A stretch of 6,848 nucleotides of DNA, taken from the NCBI GenBank assembly GCA_003520455.1, contig DOUV01000433.1, positions 1 to 6,848 of the forward strand, read 5' to 3'. The position numbers were made by a program, and so were the translations under genes. Shown piece after piece: positions 1 to 6,006 of this stretch. The first letter of the stretch is position 1, and each line of letters begins with the position of its first letter. This stretch comes from Chloroflexota bacterium (GTDB taxonomy: Bacteria; Chloroflexota; Anaerolineae; Ardenticatenales; Ardenticatenaceae). The notes beneath the pieces are model-generated. The model saw nothing but the letters and a program-made list of their open reading frames with translations. It ran no database searches and was not told the DNA's origin.

Positions 1-451
1 CGTCGAGATCGGCCAGGGTGGCCCGTCGCGCCCGGCCAGGGCTGGCGTCGAGCGCCGCCGGTTGGAAGTGGACCGCATCCAGCCGTGCCAGGTGGCTCTC
101 TTCAGCGCGCGGCACTTCCTCAGGAGCCAGGAGCGCCAGGACGGGTCGGACGTAGCAGTCCATGCCATTGACGTAATGGATGCGCTTCTGGCGCAGCCAG
201 CGTTGGACCATTCGGATGGCGTCACGGTCGTCGTAGGCGAAGGAGCTGTTCGTGCCGTAGCGCATCAGGTGGCCGATGAGTCGGCTGTCTCGGAAGAGGC
301 CGTCGAAGCGCAGGTTGGGTGACTCCCAACCGAAATGCTCGAGGTCAGCGATGGCAAAGATGTTGGCCGGTTCGTCAGCCTTCAACCGAGCCCACAGCGC
401 CTCAGCGTCACGTATTGTGAGGCGCGCCAGACGAAGTGGGGCTGGGTTCAT
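1..451 (-). CDS. GNAT-like N-acetyltransferase, N-terminal part (runs off left edge)
   Basis: This reading frame starts with ATG at 451-449 and stays open for 150 codons to the window edge, so the C-terminus is missing. The protein begins MNPAPLRLARLTIRDAEALW and contains NIFAIADLEHFGW near residues 35-47 and DGLFRDSRLIGHLMRYG near residues 54-70. That resembles the N-terminal domain of two-part GCN5-related acetyltransferases. The last visible residues, RRATLADLD (about 142-150), look like the first strand of a GNAT domain, so the acetyl-CoA-binding part would lie just outside the window. The start overlaps the hisH stop as ATGA, and a strong AGGAGG ribosome site (456-461) sits 4 bases upstream, inside the last hisH codons. 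The gene is therefore probably translationally coupled to hisH. Its substrate is unknown, and the family call rests on the N-terminal pattern only. Confidence 0.66.
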   Translation of the reverse strand, partial: MNPAPLRLARLTIRDAEALWARLKADEPANIFAIADLEHFGWESPNLRFDGLFRDSRLIGHLMRYGTNSSFAYDDRDAIRMVQRWLRQKRIHYVNGMDCYVRPVLALLAPEEVPRAEESHLARLDAVHFQPAALDASPGRARRATLADLD

Positions 452-1089
452 GCACCCTCCTCGGAGTGGACTCCCGCCCACCGCGCGAAATTCCGCAGGA
501 TGCGCAAGCCTACATCCTGGCTCTTCTCCGGGTGGAATTGGATCCCGACGACGTTCCCGCGGCCGCAAACACTGGCGAACTCAACCTCGTAGTCGGTCGT
601 GGTCAGCACGAGGTCGGGGTCGTCCGGTTCCGGGTAATACGAGTGGACAAAATAGGCGTAGTCGCCTTCGCGGACGCCGGCCAGCACCGGATGTCCGCGC
701 CGGGGATGAATCTGGTTCCAGCCGATGTGCGGCACTTTGTGACTGATCTCGAAGCGGCGCACGCGGCCGGGGAAGATGCTCAACCCCTCGTGGGTACCCA
801 TTTCCTCGCCAACCTCGAACAGCACTTGCAGGCCTACGCAGATGCCGAGCAGCGGTTTGCCGCCCATGGCCGCCTCCTTGATTGGGGCAATCAGGTCGCG
901 CGCGCGGAGGGCGCTCATCATATCGCCAAACGCGCCAACCCCCGGCAGGACGATGACGTCGGCCGCGCGTAGCTCGGCCGGATCGTCCGATATAGGCGCG
1001 ACGACACCGACGGCCTCGAAGGCCTTCTGGACACTGCGGATATTGCCCGCGCCGTAGTCTACAATTACCAAAGCTCTCCAGGCCGTCAT
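448..1089 (-). CDS. hisH: Imidazoleglycerol-phosphate synthase, glutamine amidotransferase subunit HisH
   Basis: HisH hydrolyses glutamine and passes ammonia to HisF, which makes imidazoleglycerol phosphate and AICAR in the cytoplasm. In the 213-residue product the class I glutaminase signatures are all visible. They are the N-terminal VDYGAGN, the PGVGAFGD loop, the nucleophile Cys84 in GICVGLQ, and the catalytic pair His186 and Glu188 in QFHPEKSQ. The family-typical KVPHIGWNQI is also present. Length is normal for HisH. A TTG start at 1101 would add four residues, but ATG at 1089 is preferred because GGAAGG lies 4 bases upstream of it. The gene follows hisB after 22 bases and overlaps the acetyltransferase start by 4 bases, so the three look co-transcribed. 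hisF is not in the window. Confidence 0.97.
   Translation of the reverse strand: MTAWRALVIVDYGAGNIRSVQKAFEAVGVVAPISDDPAELRAADVIVLPGVGAFGDMMSALRARDLIAPIKEAAMGGKPLLGICVGLQVLFEVGEEMGTHEGLSIFPGRVRRFEISHKVPHIGWNQIHPRRGHPVLAGVREGDYAYFVHSYYPEPDDPDLVLTTTDYEVEFASVCGRGNVVGIQFHPEKSQDVGLRILRNFARWAGVHSEEGA
456..461 (-). promoter_or_regulatory. Ribosome binding site of the acetyltransferase gene, inside hisH
   Basis: AGGAGG lies 4 bases before the ATG at 451 and is formed by the Glu-Glu-Gly codons at the C-terminal end of hisH. It fixes the start of the acetyltransferase and supports translational coupling to hisH. Confidence 0.75.
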
Positions 1090-1093
1090 TGCA

Positions 1094-1099
1094 CCTTCC
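1094..1099 (-). promoter_or_regulatory. Ribosome binding site of hisH, formed by a repeat
   Basis: GGAAGG lies 4 bases before the ATG at 1089 and decides that start over the TTG at 1101. The site is part of a 14-base sequence (1093-1106) that occurs again in inverted orientation at 1732-1745, upstream of hisB. Confidence 0.65.
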
Positions 1100-1111
1100 A
1101 ACGTTCGGCTC

Positions 1112-1714
1112 CTACTCGATCAGCCCCTTCGTGCTAGGTACTTCGCCTGCGCGCCGCTCGTCGAGGGCGACCGCTGCCCGGAGCGCCTGGCCGAGGGCCT
1201 TGAAGATGCCCTCGATGATGTGGTGAGTGTTCTGCCCGGCCAGCACCTGGACGTGCAGGGTAAGCCCGGCGTTGGCGGCCAGCGCCCGCAGGAATTCGGG
1301 CACCAACTCGGTGTCGAACGTGCCCACTTTGGCGGCCGGCAACGCACCCTGGAAGACGAGCAGACCCCGGCCGCTGAAGTCGCAGGCGGCCAGCGCCAGG
1401 GCCTCATCCATAGGGACGATCGCGTGGCCGTAGCGACGGATGCCCGCCTTCGCGCCGAGCGCCTGCGCGAAGGCCTTGCCCAGGGCAATGCCGACATCTT
1501 CGACCGTGTGGTGATCGTCGATCTGATAGTCACCGTTGGCCGTCACGGCCAGGTCGAAAAGACCGTGCACCGCGACGTGGTGGAGCATGTGGTCGAAGAA
1601 GCCGACACCTGTCGCGATATCCGTCCGGCCATGCCCGTCCAACTCCAGGGTGAGCTCGATCCGGGTTTCGTTGGTGCGCCGCAATATCGTCGCGGCTCGC
1701 GGGTTCTGGCTCAT
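1112..1714 (-). CDS. hisB: Imidazoleglycerol-phosphate dehydratase HisB (monofunctional)
   Basis: HisB converts imidazoleglycerol phosphate to imidazoleacetol phosphate, the substrate of HisC after tautomerisation. The 200-residue protein has the manganese-binding histidine motifs of the family: FFDHMLHH (39-46), DDHHTVED (66-73) and NTHHIIEGIFKA (162-173). It ends in the conserved STKGLIE tail. The N-terminal pattern RRTNETRIELTLELDGHG also fits the family and supports the ATG at 1714, although no convincing Shine-Dalgarno sequence precedes it. The protein is only the dehydratase domain, with no fused histidinol-phosphatase as in enteric bacteria, so that step must come from another gene. 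hisH follows 22 bases downstream. Upstream lies the repeat-built hairpin at 1740-1780, which any message continuing from the CpXC gene would contain. Confidence 0.98.
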   Translation of the reverse strand: MSQNPRAATILRRTNETRIELTLELDGHGRTDIATGVGFFDHMLHHVAVHGLFDLAVTANGDYQIDDHHTVEDVGIALGKAFAQALGAKAGIRRYGHAIVPMDEALALAACDFSGRGLLVFQGALPAAKVGTFDTELVPEFLRALAANAGLTLHVQVLAGQNTHHIIEGIFKALGQALRAAVALDERRAGEVPSTKGLIE

Positions 1715-1721
1715 AGAAACA

Positions 1722-1798
1722 GTTGCAGGTTGAACGTTGGAAGGTTGTAAAGGCGCACGGCCGGCGCCCCTTCAACCTTCGATCTCCCAACCTTACAC
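1722..1798. repeat. Heptad-type tandem repeats in inverted arrangement
   Basis: On the plus strand GTTG recurs at 1722, 1729, 1736 and 1744, spacings of 7, 7 and 8 bases. It forms units like GTTGCAG, GTTGAAC and GTTGGAAG. On the other side of a GC-rich centre the complementary CAACCTT occurs at 1773 and 1788, 15 bases apart, as two units would be. The element fills most of the 88-base gap between the CpXC gene and hisB. I infer a dispersed short-repeat family of the kind seen in some bacterial intergenic regions, but copy number elsewhere cannot be seen here. Confidence 0.6.
1740..1780 (-). other. Long intergenic hairpin upstream of hisB
   Basis: Read on the minus strand, two 17-base arms enclose the 7-base loop CGGCCGT. 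The outer 8 pairs (GAAGGTTG with CAACCTTC) and the inner 5 pairs (GGCGC with GCGCC) are perfect. Between them lie one A-A mismatch, one A-T pair and two G-U pairs. No T-run follows the stem, so it is a poor factor-independent terminator. It could act as an RNA-processing or stability element between the CpXC and hisB messages, or simply be folded repeat DNA. Confidence 0.65.
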
Positions 1799-1802
1799 CA
1801 TG

Positions 1803-3230
1803 TTAGCGGTCCCGCCCAGGAATGTAAATCTTCGGTGGCTCACCGGTGGGCTGGGCGGTCTGGTCAGGAGTGAGGATCCCGCTGCTCTGTCGCCCACGTG
1901 CCGGACTGCTCGTGCCCTCAACCGCAACCTGAACCTCGTCCTCGATCTGGCGCAGGGCCGCCACCAGGTTCTCACCTGCACCCTGCGCCTCGACGTCGTC
2001 CGCGATGCTCTGGAGCAGCTCGAGGAAGCCGGCCGGGTTGTAGGTCTGGAGCGCCTCCTGGAGCAGAGCTCGACGCTCCGCCAGGTCGGTTGTCTGGAGC
2101 AGTTGGTTGATGAGTTGAAGCTCCGGTCGCAGCCGCGCCTGCAGCCTCGTGATGATATCGTGGTAGATCCTCGTGAGGACCTCGACCACGTCCTCGCGCT
2201 TCTGTTCCTGGGCGGCCTGGATATTCGCCGACAGCACGACCAGGAAGGCCTCGTCAAGCTCGTCGATCCGCTCCTCGATCGCTGCGTCCATGTCGTCAGC
2301 CTGGAGAATCCCGCTCAACTGGGCGCTGGCACGCTCCATGGCTTCTTTGGCCTGCTGATCCATCTCGTCGGTCAGAGCCACCAACCGGGAGCGGAGGCTC
2401 TCCAGCGCGGCACGCTCCTCGCCGGTGGCCTCGTCCAGTTTGCTGCTCAGGTGCAGGAAGAAGCTGTAATCGAGCAGCGGCCGGTTGGCGGCGACGGCGC
2501 TGTGCAGGCGCTCCGGCGGGAGGTGGCGTAACGTGTCGATCAGCTCATCAAAGGTCGCCTCGCCGTCGAAGTCGGGGATCTGGTCCTGGCTGAGACCGGC
2601 GAACTGGATGAGTTTCTCTCGCAGGGTCGTGTAGCGCTCGACGCTTTCCTCGTCGTGTTGTTGCGCGGCCGCCTCGATCGTAGCGCTGACCAGGAGCAGC
2701 AATTCGTAGCCGATCTTGTCCTTGTTCTCTTCGACCAGCGCCTTTAGCTTTTCGTCGCTGCCGACATACTCGGCCAGAGTGCCGATCAGCTTGATGAGTT
2801 CGGTCTGTTGCCGAATCGCCTCGCGACTGATGCCGTCGGCCTCCAGAATCTGCTCCGCCAGGCCCTGGAGTGAGATAGCTCGGGTGGGCGGCTTCAGCAG
2901 GTAGCCCTTGCGCTGTTGGGGCGGCGTGGCGTTGAGGACGGCGTTGGTCATCTCGGCCACGAGCCGCTCTTCCTGCTGGGCCGGGAGGTTGAGGCCCATC
3001 GGGATGTAGAGCAACAGGAGCTCTTTGTTCGGATCGTGGTAGAGGAGGGGCGCCTGGAGTGCACCGACGGCCCCGCAGGCCGGACATTGGAACGCATTGA
3101 GCGCGCCTGCGAGGAGGGTCTCTTTGAGATCAGGTTGCGCGGCAGCGTCTACAATGTTGTAGACCTGAGCTGTAATTGGAGTGCCGCAACTTGGGCACTG
3201 AATCTGTGCGCGTGTGGGTGCAAAAGCCAT
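1803..3230 (-). CDS. CpXC-domain zinc-finger protein with long helical C-terminal region
   Basis: The function is unknown. The 475-residue protein opens with two Cys-Pro-X-Cys pairs, C12-P-S-C15 and C49-P-A-C52, each followed by Gly. That is the hallmark of the CpXC family and probably forms one four-cysteine zinc site. The segment up to about residue 80 looks like the rest of this small domain. Residues 114-139 (PPTRAISLQGLAEQILEADG and following) form a linker block I associate with CpXC proteins of Chloroflexota. From about 135 to 438 the sequence is rich in Glu, Gln, Leu, Ala and Arg and looks almost wholly helical, probably bundle or coiled coil. The last 37 residues are Pro/Ser/Gly-rich and probably disordered. 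No signal peptide, membrane segment or catalytic motif is seen, so a cytoplasmic scaffold or binding role is possible. The ATG at 3230 has AGGAA 8 bases upstream. It sits between hisC and hisB with wider gaps than the his genes show. Confidence 0.85.
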   Translation of the reverse strand: MAFAPTRAQIQCPSCGTPITAQVYNIVDAAAQPDLKETLLAGALNAFQCPACGAVGALQAPLLYHDPNKELLLLYIPMGLNLPAQQEERLVAEMTNAVLNATPPQQRKGYLLKPPTRAISLQGLAEQILEADGISREAIRQQTELIKLIGTLAEYVGSDEKLKALVEENKDKIGYELLLLVSATIEAAAQQHDEESVERYTTLREKLIQFAGLSQDQIPDFDGEATFDELIDTLRHLPPERLHSAVAANRPLLDYSFFLHLSSKLDEATGEERAALESLRSRLVALTDEMDQQAKEAMERASAQLSGILQADDMDAAIEERIDELDEAFLVVLSANIQAAQEQKREDVVEVLTRIYHDIITRLQARLRPELQLINQLLQTTDLAERRALLQEALQTYNPAGFLELLQSIADDVEAQGAGENLVAALRQIEDEVQVAVEGTSSPARGRQSSGILTPDQTAQPTGEPPKIYIPGRDR

Positions 3231-3308
3231 GAATTGAGTTCCTTTTCCACTTTACGATGGGAATCGTTCGAGCAGGAATGGCGAGGCCGTAACTCGCAAA
3301 ACGTGGTG

Positions 3309-3346
3309 GCGCTTCGAGCGGGGTAATTTCGGGCCCCACTCAGCGC
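3309..3346 (-). other. Bulged hairpin in the leader of the CpXC gene
   Basis: On the minus strand GCGCT pairs with AGCGC (5 pairs) outside GAGTGGGG pairing with CCCCGCTC (8 pairs, one G-U). The loop is 10 bases and a 2-base GA bulge lies on the 3' side. It lies 78 bases before the CpXC start codon. No proper T-run follows, so it is more likely leader structure or the end of the hisC message than a standard terminator. I do not recognise a known riboswitch class. Confidence 0.5.
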
Positions 3347-3372
3347 GAGGTGCCGCTCACCATTCATCCAGA

Positions 3373-3378
3373 AGTATA
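3373..3378 (-). promoter_or_regulatory. Possible -10 box for the CpXC gene
   Basis: TATACT on the minus strand is a good -10 hexamer, identical to the one before osmC. No convincing -35 lies 16-18 bases upstream (the best is TCAAGA at 16). If real, transcription would begin near 3366, giving a leader of about 136 bases that includes the hairpin at 3309-3346. The 253-base gap after hisC makes an internal promoter plausible. Confidence 0.3.
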
Positions 3379-3483
3379 GGATTGAGGCGTCGATTCTTGA
3401 GCTCACCGTCCTTCGTTGAGATTGCAACGGATTGGGCTCGAACCGAGAAAGGTGAAATGGAACGACGATGTCTCGAGAAATCT

Positions 3484-4602
3484 TCACGTTTCACGCATCA
3501 CGCTCCGGAGGGTTTCGACCAGCAGCCGGTTCTGCTCGGGCGTCCCGACGCTGAGGCGAAGGTGCCCGGCGAGCCCCGGGTAGTGGCTGACGTCGCGTAC
3601 CAGGATGCCCTCGCGCTCGAGCAGAGCGTGAAAGACAGCGGCGGGATTGTGTCGCTCGAAGCGGACCAGGAAAAAGTTAGCCGCGCTCGGATAGACGTGC
3701 AGGTCCGGGATCGTCTGGAGCTGGTGTGAGAGCCACTCCCGCCCGGCCTTGATGCGGGCCATCTCAGCCGCGAAAGGGGCCGGGTTGTCCAGGGCCACCA
3801 CGGCGGCGGCCTCACTGAAGCTGTTCAGGGCGTAGGGCAGCTTGGCTTTGTGGATCTCCCTCGCTACCTCGGGCCGCGCGATGGCATAGCCGACCCGCAG
3901 CCCTCCCATTGCCATCGCCTTGCTGAAGGTGCGAAGGATCACCACGTTGCTGAACTCGTCGAGCAGACGGGCGCAGTCCTGGTTATCGGCGAACTCGCGG
4001 TAGGCCTCGTCGATGATGACCAGCGCCCCGCTCTCCGCGACGACGCGGCGAACCTCGTCGAGCGGGTACGCGGTGGCGGTCGGGTTGTTGGGCGTGCAGA
4101 GAATGACCACCCTGGCCCGGTGCGCCTGGGCGCGCTTGATCACCTCGAGAGGCGGGAGCGCGAAATTGTCGGAGGGATGCATCTGGATCTCGTGGACCAC
4201 GGCGCCCATGACGCACGAAATCAGCTTGTAGAGGCTAAAGGTTGGCACCGGCAGAATCACCCCGTCACCGCGCGTAAGGGTCACGGCCAGGGTGACATAA
4301 ATCAACTCATTCGAGCCGTTGCCCACCAGCACCTGCTCGGGTGCGACGTCGTTGTGGGCCGCGAGCTTCGCGGTGATCTCCACCAGGTCGAAATCGGGAT
4401 AGCGAGCCCAGTCTTGACAGGCCACCCGTTCCCACACCTTCTGCTTCAGTTCCTCCGGGTAGCCGAACGGATTCTCATTCTGGTTCAGCTTGTGCTGGTA
4501 GGCATACGGGTGCAGTGTGTAGGCCGAGAGAACCCGCACTTCGGGTTTGATGAGATCAAGGCCGTTGACGATGTTGGAGCGATCAGTCATGTGATGGTCC
4601 AT
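3484..4602 (-). CDS. hisC: Histidinol-phosphate aminotransferase HisC
   Basis: HisC is a PLP enzyme that transfers the amino group of glutamate to imidazoleacetol phosphate, giving histidinol phosphate. In the 372-residue product the class I/II aminotransferase residues are in order. They are the N-terminal KLNQNENPFG, TPNNPTA (170-176), Asp198 in IIDEAYREF, the Schiff-base Lys228 in RTFSKAMAMGG, Arg236 in RVGYA, and the carboxylate-binding Arg349 in LRLSVGT. The usual Gly of NPTG is Ala here, a conservative change. ATG at 4602 is chosen because AGGA lies 5 bases upstream. ATG at 4590, which gives MTDRSN, is a close alternative. A GTG at 4671, just after the methyltransferase stop, would add 23 residues unlike the family. 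The gene follows the methyltransferase by 72 bases. A related aromatic aminotransferase is the main alternative, but the nearby hisB and hisH favour HisC. Confidence 0.94.
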   Translation of the reverse strand: MDHHMTDRSNIVNGLDLIKPEVRVLSAYTLHPYAYQHKLNQNENPFGYPEELKQKVWERVACQDWARYPDFDLVEITAKLAAHNDVAPEQVLVGNGSNELIYVTLAVTLTRGDGVILPVPTFSLYKLISCVMGAVVHEIQMHPSDNFALPPLEVIKRAQAHRARVVILCTPNNPTATAYPLDEVRRVVAESGALVIIDEAYREFADNQDCARLLDEFSNVVILRTFSKAMAMGGLRVGYAIARPEVAREIHKAKLPYALNSFSEAAAVVALDNPAPFAAEMARIKAGREWLSHQLQTIPDLHVYPSAANFFLVRFERHNPAAVFHALLEREGILVRDVSHYPGLAGHLRLSVGTPEQNRLLVETLRSVMRET

Positions 4603-4674
4603 TTTTGTCCTGAAGTGTGCAATGCCATCGTCCTGTCGGTAGGGCTCCTCAGTTGATGCACCGCGTTTCACGTT

Positions 4675-5862
4675 CTACTTCACCGCTCGCAGCAACTGCC
4701 ACCGTTGGTCTTCGTGGAGCACTGTGACGTTGCCGAAGTGGTGGCCGATGATCTCTCCGTAGTTGACGCGGAGATTGCGATTCGCCACGAGCCAGAAGGT
4801 GCCCTCTCGGACCAGCAAGCGGTGCGCGTCCTTGATAAACTGCCGGGCCACCACGTAGTCAACACCGTGGCCCTGGTGAAAGGGTGGGTTGGTGACGACG
4901 ACGTTGTACTGGCGCCGCACGGCCTCGGTCGCATCGCTGAAGAAGACCGCGGCGTTCGCAACGCCGTTGACGCTGAGCGTGCGCCGGCTGGCTTCCACGG
5001 CTGCCACCTCAGCCTCCACTAAATCGGCCCGACCCTGCGGGGCCAGGCGTGCAGCGACCAGGCCAATGATACCATAGCCCGCCCCCAAGTCGAGAATGTG
5101 GGCGGCGGGCTCGACCACCAGATGCTCCAGGAGGAGCGCTGTGGCCGGATCGAGGCGATCCCAAGAGAAGATCCCGGGTTTGGTCACGACGCGCCAGCTT
5201 TGCCCGCGCACGGTCACCGTCATCTCTCGGAACGTGTAGTAGTCCTCGTCATCCAGGTCAGCAAGGTTCAGACCGCCCTCAGGGTTGATGGCCTGCAACA
5301 GGCGGTGGCCCTTGCGGTAGGCGACCACGTTCATTGTGCCGATGGCCCGCCCGACCCGTTTCGCCGCCGATTTGATCCCCTCGTCGTTGCCACCTGCCAG
5401 GTAGAAGCGCCCACCGGGGACGAGCAGGTCGCCAGCATCCCGGATCAGCCGGTTCACGGCTGCTTTGCCCTTGGGGAGGGTGGCCAGGAGAACATCATAG
5501 CGCGTGCCCCGCTCGTACGCAGCCCCACAGAGATCGCTGACGAAGACGTTGGCATTATCAATGGCGTGATCCTCAAGATTGCGCCGGGTCGCGGCCAGAA
5601 CGGCGGCGTGGCTGCAGAGCACGTCGACATGGCCCGCGTCGGCCTGCCAGGCCGTCGCCAGGCTGAGGGCGCCGCTGTTGGGCTCCAGCACCAGCACCCG
5701 ATCTTCGGGCTCGATCGTCGCTTCGTCCACGAGAAGCCCTGGCGCCGGGCCGAGCGGGTCGCTATCTGGCAGGCCGGTGCGCATCAGGATGGTGACATCC
5801 TCTTCCAGCAGTGTCAGTTCGGCGGCGTACCACTCGTAGTAGTCAGGCTGTAGTTCAGGCAT
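4675..5862 (-). CDS. RsmC-like 16S rRNA (guanine-N2) methyltransferase
   Basis: The 395-residue protein has the two-domain plan of RsmC/RlmG enzymes, which methylate a guanine N2 in rRNA using S-adenosylmethionine. The N-terminal half carries a degenerate SAM-binding motif (VLVLEPNSGALSLA, about 56-69) and probably helps bind RNA. The catalytic half begins after KPGIFSWDRLDPATALLLEH (about 228-247). It has SAM motif I ILDLGAGYGIIGL (256-268) and the catalytic NPPFH (325-329), characteristic of guanine or adenine amino methylation. Length is close to the 340-380 residues usual in the family. ATG at 5862 is preferred because AGGA lies 7 bases upstream, and the frame above it adds a non-conserved stretch overlapping a hairpin. 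The exact rRNA target (G1207 of 16S in E. coli RsmC, G1835 of 23S for RlmG) cannot be told from sequence alone, so no symbol is given. hisC follows after 72 bases. Confidence 0.9.
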   Translation of the reverse strand: MPELQPDYYEWYAAELTLLEEDVTILMRTGLPDSDPLGPAPGLLVDEATIEPEDRVLVLEPNSGALSLATAWQADAGHVDVLCSHAAVLAATRRNLEDHAIDNANVFVSDLCGAAYERGTRYDVLLATLPKGKAAVNRLIRDAGDLLVPGGRFYLAGGNDEGIKSAAKRVGRAIGTMNVVAYRKGHRLLQAINPEGGLNLADLDDEDYYTFREMTVTVRGQSWRVVTKPGIFSWDRLDPATALLLEHLVVEPAAHILDLGAGYGIIGLVAARLAPQGRADLVEAEVAAVEASRRTLSVNGVANAAVFFSDATEAVRRQYNVVVTNPPFHQGHGVDYVVARQFIKDAHRLLVREGTFWLVANRNLRVNYGEIIGHHFGNVTVLHEDQRWQLLRAVK

Positions 5863-5889
5863 GCTCTTTTCCTGAGACAGAGCGGCAAA

Positions 5890-5922
5890 AGAGACTGCCC
5901 ATCCGCTCGATGGGCAGTCTCT
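5890..5922 (-). terminator. Strong hairpin with short T-run between osmC and the methyltransferase gene
   Basis: Two perfect 13-base arms (AGAGACTGCCCAT and its complement) enclose a 7-base loop. On the minus strand the stem ends in T and is followed by TTT, a short T-run. It lies 84 bases after the osmC stop and could end that transcript. However, only 27 bases separate it from the methyltransferase ATG, too few for a promoter. The methyltransferase message must therefore include it, which makes it an attenuator or leader element as well as, or instead of, a terminator. Confidence 0.6.
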
Positions 5923-5986
5923 CACATGGACTGTTGGGACGGCAGAGCCTCGGAGTGCTGCACGTCCGCGAATGGCTAAGCCTTTC

Positions 5987-5996
5987 CCAAATTTGG
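5987..5996. other. Ten-base palindrome CCAAATTTGG after osmC
   Basis: A perfect AT-centred palindrome starts 11 bases beyond the osmC stop, in the gap before the methyltransferase gene. It could be an operator half of an unknown regulator, or chance. No second copy is visible in the window. Confidence 0.25.
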
Positions 5997-6006
5997 AGCG
6001 AGTTCG

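Larger units (their letters stand above)
3231..3483. other. Intergenic region between hisC and the CpXC gene
   Basis: This 253-base stretch has no supportable gene on either strand. Open frames that cross it lack family resemblance and are extensions in the wrong frame of neighbouring genes. Apart from the hairpin and the possible -10 box it contains a tRNA-like GGTTCGAGCC on the minus strand, but no tRNA cloverleaf can be built around it. Confidence 0.6.

Noticed and set aside
1740..1780. Factor-independent terminator of the CpXC gene
   Set aside because: The stem is long but no T-run follows it, so it is listed as a hairpin of unknown role.
1737..2531. Plus-strand open frame of 264 codons opposite the CpXC gene
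   Set aside because: It starts in the repeat region and runs antisense to a convincing gene. It has no ribosome site or recognisable motif.
3421..3460. tRNA-like GGTTCGAGCC on the minus strand
   Set aside because: The flanking bases do not form the five-pair T stem, and no acceptor stem, D arm or anticodon arm can be drawn around it.
3850..4656. Long plus-strand open frame of 268 codons opposite hisC
   Set aside because: It is antisense to a well-supported hisC. Long antisense frames are common in GC-rich coding DNA, and its translation shows no family pattern.
4603..4674. GTG at 4671 as the hisC start, directly after the methyltransferase stop
   Set aside because: The added 23 residues do not look like HisC, and ATG at 4602 has a well-placed AGGA.
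5098..5853. Plus-strand open frame of 251 codons opposite the methyltransferase
   Set aside because: It lies wholly antisense to a gene with intact SAM and NPPFH motifs, and its translation is not protein-like.
5891..5899. GAGACTGCC in the hairpin upstream of the rRNA methyltransferase gene, as in a conserved stretch of 16S rRNA
   Set aside because: It would fit rRNA mimicry, but a nine-base match between a hairpin and a whole 16S rRNA is not far from chance. The stretch is also not the known RsmC target site.
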